Of a stretch of DNA of 64,000 nucleotides, positions 44,797 to 53,609 are shown one piece after another. Each line of letters opens with the position of its first letter. Position 1 is the first letter of the stretch. The notes under the pieces were generated by a model. The model was not told where the DNA came from and ran no database searches. It saw nothing but the letters and a program-made list of their open reading frames with translations. A program made the translations under genes and the position numbers. Source of the DNA: QHXW01 sp963768075 (GTDB lineage Bacteria; Acidobacteriota; Terriglobia; Bryobacterales; Bryobacteraceae); NCBI GenBank assembly GCA_963768075.1, contig CAVYHD010000040.1:270651-334650 (forward strand). Direction: 5' to 3'.

Positions 44797-45333
44797 ATGA
44801 AAACACTCTTGCTCGGGCTGGTTCTAGGTGTTGGCGCCGTATTCCTTGGAGCTTACTTTTACTTCAGTTTGGGCTACGCGCCGGTAGCGACAGCAGCACC
44901 AGGGATGCCGTTTGAAGAGAAGATGGCGAACATGGCTTTGCATGCCCGGATTGCAAAAGAAGCGCCAGCCAGCGCGCCTATTCCGGCGGATGAAGCGAAT
45001 CTGGCTGCCGGCGCGGTACTCTATCGCGAGCATTGTGCGGTCTGCCACGGCTTGAGCGGGCGGCCAGAGACCGCGACCGCAAAAGGCATGTTCCCGAAAC
45101 CGCCGCAGTTGTTTCAAGGACACGGGGTAACAGATGATCCCGTGGGCGAGACTTACTGGAAGGCGAAGAACGGCATCCGGCTCAGCGGCATGCCCGCGTA
45201 CGGTCCATCGATGAGTGAGCAACAGCTTTGGCAGGTGAGCTTACTGCTGGCGCATGCCGATAAACTACCGCCGAGCGCTGAAAAGGTGTTCGGGGTTTCA
45301 CCGGCTGTGGGTCAGTCTGTTGCCCAAAAGTAG
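44797..45333 (+). CDS. Membrane-anchored class I cytochrome c
   Basis: 178 residues. An N-terminal helix (LLLGLVLGVGAVFLGAYFYFSLG) could be an uncleaved anchor. One haem site CAVCHG, followed by KNGIRLSGMPAYGP with the axial Met and WQVSLLLAHADKLP. AGGAG precedes ATG 44797. It lies just upstream of the DUF3300-DUF2950 pair on the same strand, 27 nt from the GTG of the former, so the three may be co-transcribed. Confidence 0.85.
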   Translation: MKTLLLGLVLGVGAVFLGAYFYFSLGYAPVATAAPGMPFEEKMANMALHARIAKEAPASAPIPADEANLAAGAVLYREHCAVCHGLSGRPETATAKGMFPKPPQLFQGHGVTDDPVGETYWKAKNGIRLSGMPAYGPSMSEQQLWQVSLLLAHADKLPPSAEKVFGVSPAVGQSVAQK

Positions 45334-45360
45334 TGGTGCGTTCGCTGGAAGGGGAAAAAA

Positions 45361-46611
45361 GTGACGAATACGACGGTTCAAAAGGTATGCCGGCAGGCAC
45401 TCAGCGTCGTTTGCATCTTGGTCCTGCTCCCGGCTGGTGAGTTGCTGGTTGCGCAAGAACAGGCGCCTCCCTTCGAGCAAGCGGCGCCGGAGCAGCAGAC
45501 GGTGCCTTCCGCGCCGGCGTTCACTCCGGACCAGCTAGCCAATCTTGTAGCACCCGTTGCGCTCTATCCGGATTCCTTACTCAGCCAGGTCTTAGTCGCC
45601 GCCACATATCCGCTTGAGATCGTCGAAGCCGGGCAGTGGCTGCAACAGAACCGCAGCCTCCGCGGTGCGCAACTGGTGGAGGCCGCGCGCCAGCAAAATT
45701 GGGATGCCAGTATTCAGGCTCTGGTGGTCTTCCCGGATGTGCTCACCCGGTTGAACTCGGACATTCGTTGGACCACCGATCTCGGGAACGCCTTTCTCGC
45801 TCAACAGGCCGATGTCATGAATGCCGTGCAGCGGCTGCGGGCACAGGCCAGCCAGGCGGGCAGATTAAAGTCCAACTCCCAGGAGACCGTCACGACTCAG
45901 ATGCAAGGAGGGCAGGCGGCGATTGAAATTCAACCTGCCGACCCGCAGGTGGTTTACGTGCCGGTCTACAATCCCGCCTACATGTGGGGACCGCCCGCCT
46001 TTGGCTTTTATCCGCCGCTTTTTTACCCGGAGATCGGTTTTGGATTCGGGTTTGGCGCAGGTATCTACATCGGCGGCTTTTTTGGCGGCCTTGGATGGGG
46101 CGGTTGGGGCTGGGGGCCGAATTGGTTTGGCGGCTCGATCTATATGAACAACAATTTTTTCCACCGCTATGGTTTCAATGACTTCCATGGTGGCGGCGCG
46201 TTCCAAGGCAGGAGTGCCTGGGCGCACGATCCGGCTCACCGGATGGGAGTCCCATACTCCAATCGCGCGCTGAGCAACCGTTACCGCGGGGCGGCCGGTG
46301 GGCGCGCGGGAGCCGGCGTAGGACAAAGAGCGGGAGCCGGCGCGGGACAGAGATATGACACGCCGCGGGGCGGCAACGTGAGGAACCGTGGAAATTCAGG
46401 CGCAAATACCCAGGCCGAGCGATTTGGCAATCGGAGCTTCCAGCCGCGAAGTTCCAACGGGAACCACAGCGCGTTCGGTGGAGTTCAGCCGCGCGCCCAG
46501 ACACGGCAACAAAGCGACCATGGCTACTCCAGCCTGGGAGCGCAACGAACTCAAGCTTCTCGTGGTGGAGGAATGTCCGCCCCATCTCGCGGTGGCGGCG
46601 GGAGGCGATAG
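45361..46611 (+). CDS. DUF3300 protein, secreted, Gly-rich C-terminus
   Basis: 416 residues from GTG 45361, with a GGAAGGGG site upstream and a signal peptide (VVCILVLLPAGELLVAQEQ). DUF3300 covers about 55-210: LVAPVALYPDSLLSQVLVAA, GQWLQQNRSLRG, VVFPDVLTRLNSDIRWT and VYVPVYNPAYMWG. Then comes a Phe/Gly/Trp-rich hydrophobic region (GFGFGAGIYIGGFFGGLGWGG, broken here by context) and a basic Gly/Arg/Gln tail. Probably an envelope protein. The following DUF2950 gene starts 9 nt later; this pair is conserved in Acidobacteria and Proteobacteria, with no known role. Confidence 0.88.
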   Translation: MTNTTVQKVCRQALSVVCILVLLPAGELLVAQEQAPPFEQAAPEQQTVPSAPAFTPDQLANLVAPVALYPDSLLSQVLVAATYPLEIVEAGQWLQQNRSLRGAQLVEAARQQNWDASIQALVVFPDVLTRLNSDIRWTTDLGNAFLAQQADVMNAVQRLRAQASQAGRLKSNSQETVTTQMQGGQAAIEIQPADPQVVYVPVYNPAYMWGPPAFGFYPPLFYPEIGFGFGFGAGIYIGGFFGGLGWGGWGWGPNWFGGSIYMNNNFFHRYGFNDFHGGGAFQGRSAWAHDPAHRMGVPYSNRALSNRYRGAAGGRAGAGVGQRAGAGAGQRYDTPRGGNVRNRGNSGANTQAERFGNRSFQPRSSNGNHSAFGGVQPRAQTRQQSDHGYSSLGAQRTQASRGGGMSAPSRGGGGRR

Positions 46612-46620
46612 GAGACAACC

Positions 46621-47520
46621 ATGAAAACTCTCACCGTCACGCTCGGAGCTCTGATTGTATGGCTTCCGGCGATTTCATTTGGACAGACACCAAAGACCTT
46701 CGACTCGGCTGAAGCCGCCGCCCAGGCCTTGATGGAGACCGCGGAAAAGGACGATGTGGCTGGGCTTGCGGCGTTATTCGGCCCGAATGAGGCTGTCTTC
46801 AGCTCGGGCGACCCGGATCAGGACAAAAAAGAGCGTGCCGAGTTTGTGATCCTCGCGCACAACAAACATCAACTGGAACCTGACCCGATGAACGCGGCCG
46901 TGATGATTCTGTCCATCGGCTCAGAGGACTGGCCGTTCCCCGTTCCCATCGTCCGCAACAAAGACAAATGGAGCTTCGATTCCTCGCAAGGCGCCGTCGA
47001 GATGCGGGCGCGGCGCATCGGAGCGCACGAACTGGATGCCATCGAAATCTGCGCCGGTTATGTCGAGGCGCAGATGGAATACGCGTCCCAGGATCGCGAA
47101 AACCAAAAAATGCTCACGTACGCGCAACGCATCGTGAGTACCGAGGGGCGGCACGACGGCCTCTACTGGGAAGGGGACTCCGAAGCGCTTGTCCCCAAAG
47201 GTTTTGCCGAAGCGGCGGTGGAACCCGGACGCGCAGCCGCGGCTAAGCTCAAGCCTTACCATGGCTATTACTTCCGTGTACTCAAGGCCCAGGGGCCGAA
47301 TGCAGAAGAAGGCCAGCACAACTATGTTGTGAAAGACTCGATGATCGGCGGGTTCGGGCTGGTTGCGTTTCCCGCGCACTACGGGCTCTCCGGGATTCAT
47401 ACCTTCATCGTCAACCAGGATGGCGTCATCTACGAGAAGGACCTGGGAAATCCGGCGACCAGCGCCTCAACCACGGTGACGCGCTACGATCCGGACAAAT
47501 CGTGGACGCGAGTGGAATAG
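46621..47520 (+). CDS. DUF2950 protein, secreted
   Basis: 299 residues with signal peptide (TVTLGALIVWLPAISFGQT). The DUF2950 pattern is complete: FDSAEAAAQALMETAEKDD, LAALFGPNEAVFSSGD, RRIGAHELDAIEICAGYV, YHGYYFRVLKAQGPNA and GFGLVAFPAHYGLSGIHTF. GGAG before the ATG. Second gene of the DUF3300-DUF2950 pair; periplasmic. Function unknown across the family. Confidence 0.9.
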   Translation: MKTLTVTLGALIVWLPAISFGQTPKTFDSAEAAAQALMETAEKDDVAGLAALFGPNEAVFSSGDPDQDKKERAEFVILAHNKHQLEPDPMNAAVMILSIGSEDWPFPVPIVRNKDKWSFDSSQGAVEMRARRIGAHELDAIEICAGYVEAQMEYASQDRENQKMLTYAQRIVSTEGRHDGLYWEGDSEALVPKGFAEAAVEPGRAAAAKLKPYHGYYFRVLKAQGPNAEEGQHNYVVKDSMIGGFGLVAFPAHYGLSGIHTFIVNQDGVIYEKDLGNPATSASTTVTRYDPDKSWTRVE

Positions 47521-47559
47521 ATTTGCCGTAGGCGGCCGGCCAGTCACGCGATGACCGAG

Positions 47560-47745
47560 CTGAGGGCCAAAAGGGGCGAGCGCGTTCCGCATAATCGTGA
47601 ATGCCGCTCATGAGCTTGCGGCGAAGATCAGACACCGTCCCAGCGAGCACGCGCGTGCGATCTTAGCAAACCAAATCTCGACCTGATTCAGCCAAGCTCG
47701 CGGAGGCCGCGGGACAAGCACGAGGCCGAGGAGTGGCGCATTGCG
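47560..47745 (-). pseudogene. IS630-family transposase remnant (3' end)
   Basis: Two adjacent minus-strand frames read APLLGLVLVPRPPRAWLNQVEIWFAKIAR and then RVLAGTVSDLRRKLMSG with YAERARPFW (shown in pieces). The WLNQVEIWF block followed by a helix and x-x-RPF-W is the end of IS630-type DDE transposases. There is a frameshift near 47650, and the upstream two thirds of the gene and the terminal inverted repeats are not visible. It lies between the DUF2950 gene and a TAT-exported flavoprotein. Confidence 0.55.
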
Positions 47746-47791
47746 CCGAATAAGTACACATGCGATAACTGATGAGAGGAAATCGCAGTGT

Positions 47792-49696
47792 ATGGAAAGC
47801 GACGACCACCACCAACACTTCGGGAGCAATCCTCAGATCAATAGACGCGACTTTTTGAACGGCATCGCGTTGACGCTAGGCGCACCTATAGTCTCTTCCG
47901 CGGCCCAGCAGTTCGGGCCTGACCCATCTGCCTTGGACCCGCTGCTGGCGAGTGGCATAACGCCGACCGACCGGCGCTACTATCCACCCGGGCTAACAGG
48001 GATGCGCGGGAGTCATCCAGGATCTTTCGAGGCCGCGCATCGGATGCGGGACGGCGCTAAGTTCGAAACCGCCCGGGACATCGGAGAGACCTACGACTTA
48101 GTAGTAGTCGGCGGCGGGATCAGCGGTCTTTCGGCGGCCTATTTCTACAGGAAAGCTTATGGCGTCGACGCGAAGATCTTAGTACTCGATAATCATGATG
48201 ACTTCGGCGGCCACGCCAAACGGAATGAGTTTCAGGTTGGAGATCATACCCTGATCGGATGCGGCGGTACATCCAGCATTCAGAATCTGTCAAGTTACGG
48301 AACAGCGGCTTTGGAGTTATTCAAGGATCTGGGGATTGACATCCCGCGTTTCAGCGCCTACTATGCTCCACAGTTTTACGACAAGTGGGGGCTCTCCCAT
48401 GGCGTCTTTTTCGACAAGGAGACATTCGGGACAGACCGTCTGGTGGCTGGCGAAGGCCAGCCTGACTGGCCAACGTTTGTGGCCAAGACACCGCTTTCGA
48501 GTAAGGCATGTGAAGATATCGTGCGCCTTCAGACCGGACAGCAGGATTATCTTCGAGGCCTAACAATCGAAGAAAAACAGAAGCTGCTAGGGCGCATCAG
48601 CTACAACCGCTACCTGCTCGAATATGTCAAGGCGGATCCACAGGTCGTGGCGTATTACCAAGCCGCCATGCATCCGGTTCTTGGAGTCGGGACAGATGCA
48701 GTAGAAGCGCTTCTCTGCCTTCCTCTTCTGGACCAGGGCACAGCGCTGGGTCTTCCGCTGCCTCCGTCGCTCGAAGGGTCGCAGATTTATCCATTTCCGG
48801 ATGGCAATGCTTCCATCGCCCGGCTGTTGGTTCGCTCGCTCGTGCCGGGTGCTGCCCTTGGCCACAGCATGGAAGATATCGTCACGACTCGAATGGACTA
48901 TGCCCCTTTAGACCAGCCTGCCTCGAAGATTCGCATCCGGCTAAACAGCACCGCGGTCAGAGTGCGCCACGTGGAAGAGCCCGGCACGGCTCAACATGTG
49001 GAGGTGACCTACATAAATGGCGAGAGCGGCTACAAAGTTCACGCGCGCGCAAGTGTTCTCGCCTGCTGGAACACTGTGATTCCTTATTTGTGCCCGGAAA
49101 TGCCGATGGAACAGAAGAAAGCTCTCGCCTATGGCGTGAAGGCACCGATAATTTTTACGCAGGTTGCCCTCAAGAACTGGAAGGCGCTGCATAAGCTGGG
49201 AATCAGTTCCGCCTACTGCCCCGGCAGCTATTTTACGAAGTTGCGCATGAACCATCCGGTGAACATGGGAGACTACCGCTACCCGGCAACTCCCGAGGAC
49301 CCCATGGCGGTTCTGTTGATTCGCGCGGCCGCCAAGCCGGGGCTATCTCAGCGCGAGCAGCACAGAGCAGGACAGATCGAGCTCTATAGCACGCCGTTTG
49401 AGACATTCGAACGGCATGTTCACGACCAGCTGAGCCGCATGCTCGCCAGCGGCGGCTTTGATGCCAGCCGGGATATTGAAGCAATTACGGTCAACCGTTG
49501 GCCGCACGGCTACACATACGAATACTCCAGCTTGTGGGACACGACCTCGTCCGGCGTCGAGCCTCCTAACGTGCTGGCGCGCCGCCGTTTCGGCCGAATC
49601 GCTATTGCCAATTCCGATGCCGCCGCGAAAGCCCAAACCTGGGCGGCAATCGGGGAGGCCCATCGCGCCGTGCAGGAGCTGCGCTCGCTGGGCTAA
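47792..49696 (+). CDS. TAT-exported FAD-dependent oxidoreductase, spermidine-dehydrogenase-like
   Basis: 634 residues from ATG 47792 (GAGAGGA about 13 nt before). A twin-arginine leader (NRRDFLNGIALTLGAPIVSSAA) precedes the FAD motif LVVVGGGISGLSAAYFYRK. The sequence DNHDDFGGHAKRNEF follows, then TSSIQNLSSYG and a C-terminal HGYTYEYSSLWD. This outline matches SpdH-type periplasmic spermidine dehydrogenases and related unassigned flavoproteins (~620 residues). The enzyme would fold with FAD in the cytosol and be exported by Tat. The substrate is not certain. Confidence 0.75.
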   Translation: MESDDHHQHFGSNPQINRRDFLNGIALTLGAPIVSSAAQQFGPDPSALDPLLASGITPTDRRYYPPGLTGMRGSHPGSFEAAHRMRDGAKFETARDIGETYDLVVVGGGISGLSAAYFYRKAYGVDAKILVLDNHDDFGGHAKRNEFQVGDHTLIGCGGTSSIQNLSSYGTAALELFKDLGIDIPRFSAYYAPQFYDKWGLSHGVFFDKETFGTDRLVAGEGQPDWPTFVAKTPLSSKACEDIVRLQTGQQDYLRGLTIEEKQKLLGRISYNRYLLEYVKADPQVVAYYQAAMHPVLGVGTDAVEALLCLPLLDQGTALGLPLPPSLEGSQIYPFPDGNASIARLLVRSLVPGAALGHSMEDIVTTRMDYAPLDQPASKIRIRLNSTAVRVRHVEEPGTAQHVEVTYINGESGYKVHARASVLACWNTVIPYLCPEMPMEQKKALAYGVKAPIIFTQVALKNWKALHKLGISSAYCPGSYFTKLRMNHPVNMGDYRYPATPEDPMAVLLIRAAAKPGLSQREQHRAGQIELYSTPFETFERHVHDQLSRMLASGGFDASRDIEAITVNRWPHGYTYEYSSLWDTTSSGVEPPNVLARRRFGRIAIANSDAAAKAQTWAAIGEAHRAVQELRSLG

Positions 49697-50113
49697 GCTG
49701 GACCGGGTGTCTGTCACTGGCGCGACCCTCTCTCGTTCAACACGCCTTCAGGTTCAGGAGTTCAGGGCAAAGCCGAGATCAATCGAAGCCGGCCTGTAGG
49801 ATTTGCGCTGATGGCCCGACTGGAGTACTAACAGCTAACCACAATGGCAGCGCAATCCGTCTCTTCAGAAGGAACTATGCTCAAGAGACGCCAATCAACC
49901 ATCATCATTGCTTTAGCGCAAACGCTCGGAGGTGAAGAGTTGTTCTACTTCTGCTAACTCGTTCGGCAAACCACGTCCCATATTTCCGTAGGTGCTGGAT
50001 TTCATCGCTGGTCAAAATGAAATTTTCAAAATTGTAACTCTGGCCGGGAAACAGTTAAGCAGAACGGCTGTTCAGCCTATTAGACAGATTGTCGTGTGCG
50101 TGGCTGAATTTGA

Positions 50114-50142
50114 TTGACAACGCGGTCCGGCTGCCCTAGCAT
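50114..50142 (+). promoter_or_regulatory. Strong sigma-70-type promoter
   Basis: Consensus TTGACA at 50114-50119, 17 bases, then TAGCAT at 50137-50142. Transcription from about 50149 would give a ~240-nt leader before ATG 50390, which contains the 16-bp palindrome. Confidence 0.55.
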
Positions 50143-50251
50143 GATCGCTGATCCTACGCCACGTGTGGAAGACGTTCTGTTTCGACGTATCGAGAGAGGC
50201 GAACACAGGCTTCAGAACGGCTGTCGTGCGTTTGCGGTGAGCATGTTGTTG

Positions 50252-50267
50252 GCCGGGCTAGCCCGGC
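50252..50267. repeat. 16-bp GC palindrome in the leader
   Basis: GCCGGGC and GCCCGGC around TA. In RNA it would form a tight stem with a loop too small to close fully; as DNA it could be a dimer operator. No T-run follows. Confidence 0.35.
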
Positions 50268-50389
50268 ACCGATTGCAAGCGACTAATCACATCTAACAAA
50301 ATCACCGGGAGCGCTTACTAAGATGACGATGAGTCTGATCCCGGAGGGAAGTAACTGCCATTATACATTTCGGACAGGGGTGCTTTATT

Positions 50390-53300
50390 ATGCTTCATGA
50401 ATGGCCTGTGAAGGTAGGATTATTCCTGGCAGTTCTCGCGGGAGCAGCGCCTCTCGGCACGGGTGCTGATTGGAAGGCGAAAAATCTAGCGTTATCAGCT
50501 CTGGGCGCGAGCGCCCGCTCGTGGGAACCTGGAGTTACGGTCGTCCCGGAACACGAGCCTTCAAAAGTCAACGATGGCAGCATGCTCAGCTACTGGGCGG
50601 TGCGGGATGTAGACCTTCCCGCCGACATCGGTGTCGAATGGCGGGGGGCTCATCGGATTTCGAGCGTTGTGGTTCGCTATTTCGATGGCCGAATGGTTCG
50701 TGGTCCGGTGATGGCCAGGACTCAAGAATGGGCGCGCCTTCAGTACTGGGACCAAGACCAGTGGAAAGATATCCAGGCTCAAGTGGTTGGGCAGGAGACA
50801 GCCTCCGTTCGGTACGCATTCGATCCCGTCGAGACCACTCGGCTGCGCCTTCTTTTTTCCGAACCACCCGACCCGGAGTCACGGCGTCTGCCGGACCGGT
50901 TGGGCATTTATGTTTGTGAGTTCGAAGCTTACAGCGAAATTCCCTACGTGGTGGTGAACCCTGCACCACGACTTGTCAACGTAAGGGAAAGACACGACCA
51001 CACGCACTACAACGAATGGTCGAGCGACAACCCCTACGATCGTGCCGGACCGCTAGTAATAGAGCCGAAATCAACCCGCATTGTGACTGACACCCTCGCA
51101 CCGAATCTAATGGTCGCAGAGAGCCGGTGGTCGAAAGTCGCCTGTGCTATCGAGAAACCGCGCAAGGGAATTACTGTTCTCACGAACGGGTTCATGCAAC
51201 TCGAAGTCTCCACAATAAGCGGACTTAGAGAATCGTTATTGAGAAATCTCGTCACGGGCGAAAGTATCGCGACAGCAAACTCGCGGCCGTTTCTAATTCG
51301 AACCTCGAAAGGCGAACTGTCTTCGGCCAACGTCAGAGTGGTGGGAGAAGATGCCGCAGGATCGGGGCCCGAAGTTAGTTATTTGCGGGTGGATTTGACT
51401 TCGGAGTCAACGGAACTGTCTGTCAGGTACGAACTGCGGCGGCAGGACCATTTCTATCACAAGTGGCTGACGATCAGGAACAAGGGAGACTCGGAGCTTC
51501 GGGTTTTGGACGTGACTGTTTCTTCCCTTGGGTTGCCGCGATTATTGGATCTGTTTGCGGGGCCTGAACTGACTTATCCGGTTTTTCGACAGGAAAAAGG
51601 CGGGTTCTTTGAGTGTCTCGAAACAGTCTATTGGGACCACAAAGGCGATGAGATGACCTACTATCCCGGTATCAACCTAAAGGCCGGGGAAATGATCAAC
51701 AGCGACAAAGCTGTGGTTGGTGTTTATCGGAACCGCGGTGAGTGGATCGAGGGGTTCGACCGAGGTGTTCGCGACTGGGTAATCGAGTACCACGTGCAAG
51801 TGACGCCTTTGCAAAAAGAATTTCCGGATATTTATCTCGAAGGCTGGTCGGCCAAGGTAGGGATTGAGGAGCTGCAGAATAGCCCCGAGTGGACCGAGCG
51901 ATTCTTTTCTACGGCGCACAGACTCGGTGTCCGTTATATGGACACTTACGAACCCACAACTGTCGCGCTGTCGATGCCATCCGATCTGGCAAGACGCTGG
52001 GTAGATCTCGCCAACAAATACAGCATTGGCACCGGCTGGTGGGTCGATTTTGGCTCGAGGTTTGGATGGGGGTTCATGCCCCCCTATTGGAAATCCTACT
52101 TGTGCAAGCTTTCCCCGGATTCAGAAGCATACTTTCAACAGACAGTCGAATTGGTTCGTAAGTACAACCTTCGAGGGTTTCATTGGGCCGACTTTTGGAC
52201 CGTGTGGCCGTGTGACACGACCGAGCAAGGACATTTACCAGGCAAATACTCGATCTATGCCCAGGGCCAACGGATGATCCAGTTTGCCCAGCAACTACAT
52301 GAAGCAGCGCCGGGCCTGATGCTCGGCGCAGACAGCGGGCTCGACAATCCTCAGTACGGCCGATACGCTGATAGCCGCCATCATGGCGGTGGCCACGACG
52401 CGGAAGCTGCCACGGAGCCCGACATTCACATCGACCGGCTCTACGCCGATCTGAATCGCGCTCACCTGTATGGCCTGGCGCACGAGAACCTTTTGCGGCC
52501 TTGGTACCACGTGCTCAATTGCGTCAATCACTATGGCATGGAAACACACCTTCATGACCGCGCCGGGTATCGGTACGCTCTTCTGAGCTCTCTGGCTCTC
52601 GCGGGTCAGTTGACGTTTAACGATGCGCCGGACTATGTTCCCGAAAGTGAGATCCAGTTTACACAACATTGGGAAGACTGGGCAAGGACGAACAAGGACT
52701 ACCTAAAGCAGAATGATAAATTGTTTGAGCGCTCGGTGCACTTCGACGACATGGTGCAGGGCGACGCTGAGTCTCTGACGGGTTATTCCCACATACGAGG
52801 CGACCGAGGCTTCGTGTTCCTGATAAATCCCGGCGCGGTGGAGCAGGTTGGCGAGCTGACGCTGACCTTGGATGCACCGAACTCCACACGCTTCGTGGTA
52901 GACGAAGTGTACCCGGGGGGAATGACTCTCCGGGGACCTTCGGATGGCACCTATCCCCAGGGTAGCACACTGCGAGTCACGGTTCCAGGCAAACAGATAC
53001 GAATTCTTTGGCTCGCCCCCGATTCGGCTGCTGGCGGCGATCATAACTTCCTACCCGAGGACGCGCGCGTGGCGGAATGGCGCCGTTACGTCGGCAACTG
53101 GAGCGTCATGAATTCCTCTCCCGACACGACCACGCTTGGCGCGAGTTTTGAGTTTCCGAAGAACGACGATGAGTACCTCTCCAATCCGGCATCCGAGTCC
53201 ACCTGGTCTCTGGATCCGTGGGCGTACGACAAAGCCTACCTGGTACTGTTACTTAAAGACGAGAACGTTGAACAGAATAACCAGTGGGTGTCGGATCACC

Positions 53301-53578
53301 TTCTGATGGAACGGAGAACAACGCCGCCAGGAGAGCTTGAAGCATCACCAACGCAGTCGTTGACAGCAATAGTCAATGGCGTCCCGAAGGTACTGCACCC
53401 TTTCAAGACCAGGCGCAACCAGCAACACGAAAAAACCCGGTGCTACTTCGCGAGTCTCGACAGGGAGACGAAGAGCGGATCATCAAACCAGGTGAGTATC
53501 ACGTTGCCCATAGAGAGAGGGTTGGTGTTCTCGGGCGCCTATCTGGACTTGCCGGATCAGATGCCGCACGGTCAATAA
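50390..53578 (+). CDS. Large secreted glycoside-hydrolase-like protein (GH36/GH31-like barrel, family unassigned)
   Basis: 1062 residues with a signal peptide (VKVGLFLAVLAGAAPLGTGA). Residues ~25-185 resemble a discoidin-type sugar-binding module (NDGSMLSYWAVRDVDLPADIG, VEWRGAHRISSVVVRYFDG). A beta-sandwich follows (LSVRYELRRQDHFYHKWLTI), then a probable TIM barrel at ~480-800 with YMDTYEPTTVALSMPSDLA, GTGWWVDFGSRFGWGF, NLRGFHWADFWTVWPCD, and GLMLGADSGLDNPQYG. The Asp in FHWADFW and the Asp in GADSG are candidate catalytic residues. A C-terminal beta domain closes the protein. It opens the sugar-acid gene block, 31 nt before the dehydrogenase gene. No CAZy family assigned by eye. Confidence 0.6.
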   Translation: MLHEWPVKVGLFLAVLAGAAPLGTGADWKAKNLALSALGASARSWEPGVTVVPEHEPSKVNDGSMLSYWAVRDVDLPADIGVEWRGAHRISSVVVRYFDGRMVRGPVMARTQEWARLQYWDQDQWKDIQAQVVGQETASVRYAFDPVETTRLRLLFSEPPDPESRRLPDRLGIYVCEFEAYSEIPYVVVNPAPRLVNVRERHDHTHYNEWSSDNPYDRAGPLVIEPKSTRIVTDTLAPNLMVAESRWSKVACAIEKPRKGITVLTNGFMQLEVSTISGLRESLLRNLVTGESIATANSRPFLIRTSKGELSSANVRVVGEDAAGSGPEVSYLRVDLTSESTELSVRYELRRQDHFYHKWLTIRNKGDSELRVLDVTVSSLGLPRLLDLFAGPELTYPVFRQEKGGFFECLETVYWDHKGDEMTYYPGINLKAGEMINSDKAVVGVYRNRGEWIEGFDRGVRDWVIEYHVQVTPLQKEFPDIYLEGWSAKVGIEELQNSPEWTERFFSTAHRLGVRYMDTYEPTTVALSMPSDLARRWVDLANKYSIGTGWWVDFGSRFGWGFMPPYWKSYLCKLSPDSEAYFQQTVELVRKYNLRGFHWADFWTVWPCDTTEQGHLPGKYSIYAQGQRMIQFAQQLHEAAPGLMLGADSGLDNPQYGRYADSRHHGGGHDAEAATEPDIHIDRLYADLNRAHLYGLAHENLLRPWYHVLNCVNHYGMETHLHDRAGYRYALLSSLALAGQLTFNDAPDYVPESEIQFTQHWEDWARTNKDYLKQNDKLFERSVHFDDMVQGDAESLTGYSHIRGDRGFVFLINPGAVEQVGELTLTLDAPNSTRFVVDEVYPGGMTLRGPSDGTYPQGSTLRVTVPGKQIRILWLAPDSAAGGDHNFLPEDARVAEWRRYVGNWSVMNSSPDTTTLGASFEFPKNDDEYLSNPASESTWSLDPWAYDKAYLVLLLKDENVEQNNQWVSDHLLMERRTTPPGELEASPTQSLTAIVNGVPKVLHPFKTRRNQQHEKTRCYFASLDRETKSGSSNQVSITLPIERGLVFSGAYLDLPDQMPHGQ

Positions 53579-53609
53579 TTGTGATTCGGCTTTTCAGAGG
53601 AGCCATGTA

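Larger units (their letters stand above)
49697..50389. other. Long intergenic region with promoter, palindrome and short direct repeat
   Basis: No convincing gene in ~690 nt. It contains a sigma-70-type promoter (50114-50142), a perfect GCCGGGC-TA-GCCCGGC palindrome (50252-50267), and the 12-mer CAGAACGGCTGT twice (50060-50071 and 50213-50224). A 50-codon reading starting at ATG 50141 overlaps the -10 box and is not supported. A TATACA at 50362-50367 could be a second, nearer promoter for the glycosidase-like gene. Confidence 0.45.

Noticed and set aside
50141..50296. Short ORF beginning at ATG 50141
   Set aside because: Its start overlaps the -10 box of the promoter and lies before the expected transcription start; no ribosome site.
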